Origin: an uncultured Prevotellaceae bacterium
Lineage (GTDB): Bacteria > Bacteroidota > Bacteroidia > Bacteroidales > Muribaculaceae
Assembly (NCBI GenBank): GCA_937916085.1
Contig: CALGGO010000003.1
Coordinates: 1-40,356, forward strand
DNA length: 40,356 nucleotides
Reading direction: 5' to 3'
Both the position numbers and the translations under genes were made by a program. Below the pieces are notes generated by a model. That model was not told where the DNA came from and made no database searches. It worked only from the letters and a program-made list of their open reading frames with translations. Below, piece by piece: positions 39,299-40,356 of the stretch; position 1 is the stretch's first letter; every line of letters starts with the position of its first letter.

Positions 39299-39879
39299 TG
39301 AGCAAGAAGAAGCTTCTTTACATCCACGGTTTCAGGAGTTCGGCGCAAAGCAGCACAATTCTCACCATCAAGGCCAATTATCATGAGGTTGAGGTTCACG
39401 CTTTTGACGTGACGCATCATCCTGTGGAGTCTATCAAGAAGATTGAGGACTATGTCGCCGAGCATGGCATCGACATCCTGGCTGGCACTTCGCTAGGAGG
39501 GTATTATGCGCTGTGCGGCAGGGTTAATATTCCTAAGATTGCTGTCAATCCGGTGTTAAATCCTGAGAACAGCCTGAGTTTCTTGCCCGAGATAGGGCAG
39601 GTGGTGGAGTATTATAACCCGAGGGAAGATGGCGTGCAGACTTTTAAATGCACACTTGCCGACCTCGACGAGTTTCGTGGCATCGAGAAACATATCACTC
39701 CTGTCACGCACATTATTGGCAGCGATAAAGACGAACTGCTGGGCGACCTGCGCGAGCAATACAAGGCACTCGTGGGCGACCGCTTCCAAGAGTCGTCACA
39801 ACTGGGCCACCGCATCACCCCAGAGTTCACCGCCATCCCCACTGGCGACTTCTACAAAGTGCTATCGATGTTTCTCTAG
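39298..39879 (+). CDS. YqiA/YcfP-like alpha/beta-hydrolase (putative esterase)
   Basis: A 193-residue small alpha/beta-hydrolase. The N-terminus LLYIHGFRSS and the nucleophile elbow GTSLGGYYA with Ser65 define it as UPF0227/YqiA-like. An Asp in IGSDKDELL and His171 in LGHRITPEF complete a likely triad. The substrate is unknown. Its start codon shares one base with the GH57 stop, so the two are translated together. It is the last gene of the cluster. Confidence 0.85.
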   Translation: MSKKKLLYIHGFRSSAQSSTILTIKANYHEVEVHAFDVTHHPVESIKKIEDYVAEHGIDILAGTSLGGYYALCGRVNIPKIAVNPVLNPENSLSFLPEIGQVVEYYNPREDGVQTFKCTLADLDEFRGIEKHITPVTHIIGSDKDELLGDLREQYKALVGDRFQESSQLGHRITPEFTAIPTGDFYKVLSMFL

Positions 39880-39892
39880 AAACAAAGATTGA

Positions 39893-39913
39893 GACACAAA
39901 AAGTGGGTGTGTC
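39893..39913 (+). terminator. Weak terminator after the esterase gene
   Basis: GACACA (39893-39898) pairs with TGTGTC (39908-39913) and is followed by AAAATTTG. The stem is six pairs and the T run is poor. Confidence 0.35.
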
Positions 39914-39969
39914 AAAATTTGATATTTGTTGCAACTGTGGGCTCCGCCCTAGGGGCACCTCCTCTATCT

Positions 39970-40213
39970 TAACGTGAGTTCGACGAAAATAACTATCTGT
40001 GTATCACTGCTCCCCTAAAGCTCCCTCCCCTCCGCCTACGGCACCTCCCCTCAGGCAGGGGAGGAATCCGCTGGCACGAAGTGACTGAGGGGTATGACAA
40101 TTGCGAAATGGAGATTTCTTGAGTTTATCATACTCCCCCCCGCCCCCTCTATCTTAGAGGGGGAGCTGCTAACGCAATGATTATCAAGCAATAAATTCGT
40201 CGAACTCACGTTA
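39970..40213. mobile_element. MITE-like element with 18-base terminal inverted repeats
   Basis: TAACGTGAGTTCGACGAA (39970-39987) is the exact reverse complement of 40196-40213. The 208 bases between are non-coding and C/G-rich (CTCCCCT and AGAGGGGGAG blocks). The sequence CCTCTATCTTA appears both just outside the left end and inside the element. No clear target duplication is seen apart from a possible TA. Confidence 0.5.
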
Positions 40214-40222
40214 TAATAAAAT

Positions 40223-40253
40223 CCACTCCCGCCAACAGTTTTGACGGGAGTGG
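40223..40253 (-). terminator. Intrinsic terminator of the right-edge gene
   Basis: CCACTCCCG (40223-40231) pairs with CGGGAGTGG (40245-40253). On the minus strand GATTTTATT follows the stem. It lies about 40 bases beyond the stop of the partial gene; the other side (CTATTTT) could also terminate plus-strand transcripts. Confidence 0.6.
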
Positions 40254-40291
40254 CTATTTTCTGCCATCCGCTCAAGAACTCTCGCAAGCTA

Positions 40292-40356
40292 TTACCGTAC
40301 AATCTTCTCGCTCTGGCGCGAGCCGTCGCTGTAGGTCGTCACCTTGATGTTCACGC
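40292..40356 (-). CDS. C-terminal end of a gene cut by the window edge
   Basis: The last 20 codons read VNIKVTTYSDGSRQSEKIVR, then TAA at 40292-40294. The alternating pattern and the basic end resemble the last strands of secreted Bacteroidetes proteins, including type IX secretion sorting domains, but the fragment is too short to assign. A good terminator follows it, which supports a real gene. Confidence 0.55.
   Translation of the reverse strand, partial: VNIKVTTYSDGSRQSEKIVR

Larger units (their letters stand above)
39880..40291. other. Non-coding right-hand intergenic region
   Basis: 412 bases with a weak hairpin after the esterase gene, a triloop hairpin GGGC-TCC-GCCC (39939-39949), an inverted-repeat-bounded element (39970-40213) and a strong hairpin (40223-40253). 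The open frame that crosses the element on the minus strand shows no protein character. Confidence 0.6.

Noticed and set aside
40051..40302. Minus-strand open frame of 83 codons at the right edge.
   Set aside because: It crosses a terminator hairpin and a terminal inverted repeat and has no protein-like pattern.

Overview
The window looks like a Bacteroidales chromosome segment (Prevotella/Muribaculaceae-like; I cannot resolve it further). The evidence is a BspA-type leucine-rich surface protein, dockerin-like C-termini, a DUF5686 outer-membrane protein, a 663-residue NagB-like/LmbE fusion, a debranching enzyme/glycosyltransferase/GH57 glycogen cluster, and repeated Bacteroidetes promoters of the form TTTG, 19-21 bases, TAnnTTTG. 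Eight promoters have both elements at the right spacing or nearly so, and they help to fix several starts.

Layout. 0.2-8.0 kb, minus strand: a lipoprotein, an M6-type secreted metalloprotease, a BspA-like protein and a dGTPase. 8.1-15.3 kb, plus strand: an AAA/PD-(D/E)XK protein, a small membrane protein coupled to exonuclease III, a NagB-like/PIG-L fusion coupled to a uracil-DNA-glycosylase-like protein, DedA and ribulose-phosphate epimerase. tRNA-Ser(CGA) follows at 15.4 kb, with a duplicated 3' end and inverted repeats behind it. 15.9-18.7 kb, minus: an MmeI-family (type IIL) restriction-modification enzyme with an AT-rich specificity region. 19.0-23.0 kb, plus: RlmD and a DUF5686 protein. 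23.0-26.8 kb, minus: DUF3791 with a broken DUF3990 partner, a GH31 glycosidase, and a RelB/PIN toxin-antitoxin pair.

27.05-33.6 kb, minus: a complete type V-A CRISPR-Cas locus in the order cas12a, cas4, cas1, cas2, leader, 12-repeat array. All catalytic, crRNA-processing and integrase residues I can locate are intact. The cas operon and the array each have their own promoter with the same architecture. This is the main functional system in the window; the type is known, and what is specific here is the protein sequence, the spacers and the regulation.

34.2-39.9 kb, plus: a glycogen-metabolism cluster (debranching enzyme, GT4/5-like synthase, GH57 protein with a lysine/alanine-rich tail, YqiA-like esterase), probably read from one promoter at 34.0 kb. 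The right edge holds an inverted-repeat-bounded element and the last 20 codons of a minus-strand gene.

The intergenic spaces are unusual. Many consist of degenerate short tandem repeats (TTAGAG, GATCCCC, AATGCAGAATTC, TTAACTC and others) mixed with very small hairpins with two- to four-base loops, often running straight into a start codon. I know of no named element that they match.
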